Below the pieces are notes generated by a model, which was given only the letters and a program-made list of their open reading frames with translations, did not search any database and had not been told where the DNA came from. Positions 63,522-64,000 of a stretch of DNA of 64,000 nt are shown one piece after another. The position numbers and the translations under genes are program-made. Within the stretch, counting starts at the first letter, position 1; the number at the start of each line of letters is the position of its first letter. The DNA comes from Aliiglaciecola sp041538045 (GTDB lineage Bacteria > Pseudomonadota > Gammaproteobacteria > Enterobacterales > Alteromonadaceae), in NCBI RefSeq assembly GCF_041538045.1, contig NZ_JBGOSE010000015.1:20383-84382 (forward strand), written 5' to 3'.

Positions 63522-63968
63522 CCTGTAGGTGGGTGTTTTAACCCCGCGGTAGGTTGAATCAATTCCATGGCCTAAAGGCCATGCTACAAACCGCGTCTTG
63601 ATGAACCTCTCCATGGCTTGTAGGCGGGTGCTTTAGCCCCGCGGTAGGTTGAATCAATTCCATGGCCTGAAGGCCATGCTACAAACCCTGCTTGTTGAAC
63701 CTCTCCATGGCTTGTAGGCGGGTGCTTTAGCCCCGCGGTAGGTTGAATCAATTCCATGGCCTAAGGGCCATGCTACAAACCGCGCTTGTTGAACCTCTCC
63801 ATGGCTTGTAGGCGGGTGCTTTAGCCCCGCGGTAGGTTGAATCAATTCCATGGCCTAAAGGCCATGCTACAAACCGCGTCTTGTTGAACCTCTCCATGGC
63901 TTGTAGGCGGGTGCTTTAGCCCCGCGGTAGGTTGAATCAATTCCATGGCCTAAAGGCCATGCTACAAA
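63522..63968. repeat. Five tandem copies of a 94-95 bp palindromic repeat
   Basis: The GCGGTAGGTTGAATCAATTC segment starts at 63546, 63641, 63735, 63829 and 63924, a period of 94-95 bp. Each unit has outer arms TTGTAG...CTACAA and two hairpins, GCGGG-TGCTTTAG-CCCCGC-like and CATGGCC-TAAA-GGCCATG. The first copy is the most diverged. The same layout (outer TGTAGG arms, hairpins with CTTTAG/CTAAAG loops) is seen at 2371-2541. REP/BIME-like element; an open frame here is only repeat-derived. Confidence 0.9.
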
Positions 63969-63980
63969 TTACGGGCACAA

Positions 63981-64000
63981 AAAAGCCGCTCATAAGAGCG
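63981..64000. terminator. Hairpin cut by the window end
   Basis: AAAAGC-CGCTC-ATAA-GAGCG: the left arm and part of the right arm of what appears to be a GC-rich terminator stem. The neighbouring gene lies outside the window. Confidence 0.5.

Noticed and set aside
63654..63851. Open frame across the tandem repeats
   Set aside because: Its protein is itself a repeat of the same segment, created by the array; it has no independent coding signal.
63522..63968. Possible CRISPR array
   Set aside because: The period is 94-95 bp with conserved sequence throughout, so there are no unique spacers, and no cas genes lie nearby.

Overview
The window reads as chromosomal DNA of a marine gammaproteobacterium of the order Alteromonadales, most likely in or near the Alteromonas/Glaciecola/Paraglaciecola group. 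The base composition is moderately AT-rich. Several gene orders are typical of gammaproteobacteria: cysJIH, purEK, trxA-rho facing rhlB-gppA, and a psp operon. Small families common in Alteromonadales/Vibrionales also occur (TIGR03899, TIGR04219, DUF2333, YggN). The genus call is inference from gene content only. No rRNA, prophage, insertion sequence or CRISPR array is visible.

Layout. 1-2.5 kb: truncated response regulator, TIGR03899 gene, yghU and a REP-like repeat pair. 2.5-6.9 kb: sulfate assimilation operon cysJIH (minus strand). 7-9.3 kb: outer-membrane protein, DUF2333 and a copper chaperone. 9.4-10.9 kb: phage-shock operon (pspA, pspC and a membrane protein) behind a recognisable sigma-54 promoter. 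11-24.6 kb: MarR regulator, several small secreted or membrane proteins, dusA, CBS protein, MDR dehydrogenase, PNPOx-like protein, an RNase J-like nuclease with no canonical start at its natural N-terminus, HNH protein, two tandem YihG-type acyltransferases with an MscS channel, YggN-like protein and an epimerase-like protein. 24.6-33.3 kb: NSS transporter, SDR, msrA, PhoD-like phosphatase, fldB, a metalloprotease-like protein, a lone exbD and tRNA-Thr(UGU). 33.4-44.3 kb: purEK, nhaA, M20 hydrolase, rho, trxA, rhlB, gppA, cnoX and a DUF962/Mpo1-like gene. 53.7-63.4 kb: SPFH/NfeD pair, diguanylate cyclase, a second-type EF-G, S9 peptidase, rluF and two hypotheticals. 63.5-64 kb: five tandem 94-95 bp palindromic repeats.

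The most interesting stretch is 44.4-50.0 kb. It looks like a compact gene cluster for a ribosomally made, modified peptide: an HlyD-type adaptor, a C39-peptidase ABC exporter, a DNA-binding-domain-only LuxR regulator, a 61-residue precursor and an ATP-grasp ligase. The precursor has a GAG double-glycine-like leader end and a TT-x4-EE core motif. Together this fits a graspetide (omega-ester peptide) pathway of plesiocin-like type. Directly upstream, a gene-free stretch of about 670 bp folds on paper into a string of hairpins that present GGA in their loops and ends in a terminator-like hairpin. That is the architecture of a CsrB/RsmZ-type RNA that sequesters CsrA. It is preceded by an array of TGTCCCA-like repeats. 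A 20-bp dyad resembling a lux box lies between the regulator and the precursor, and a terminator-like hairpin lies between precursor and ligase. Together they suggest layered control of precursor dose. These functional links are inference and are marked as such.
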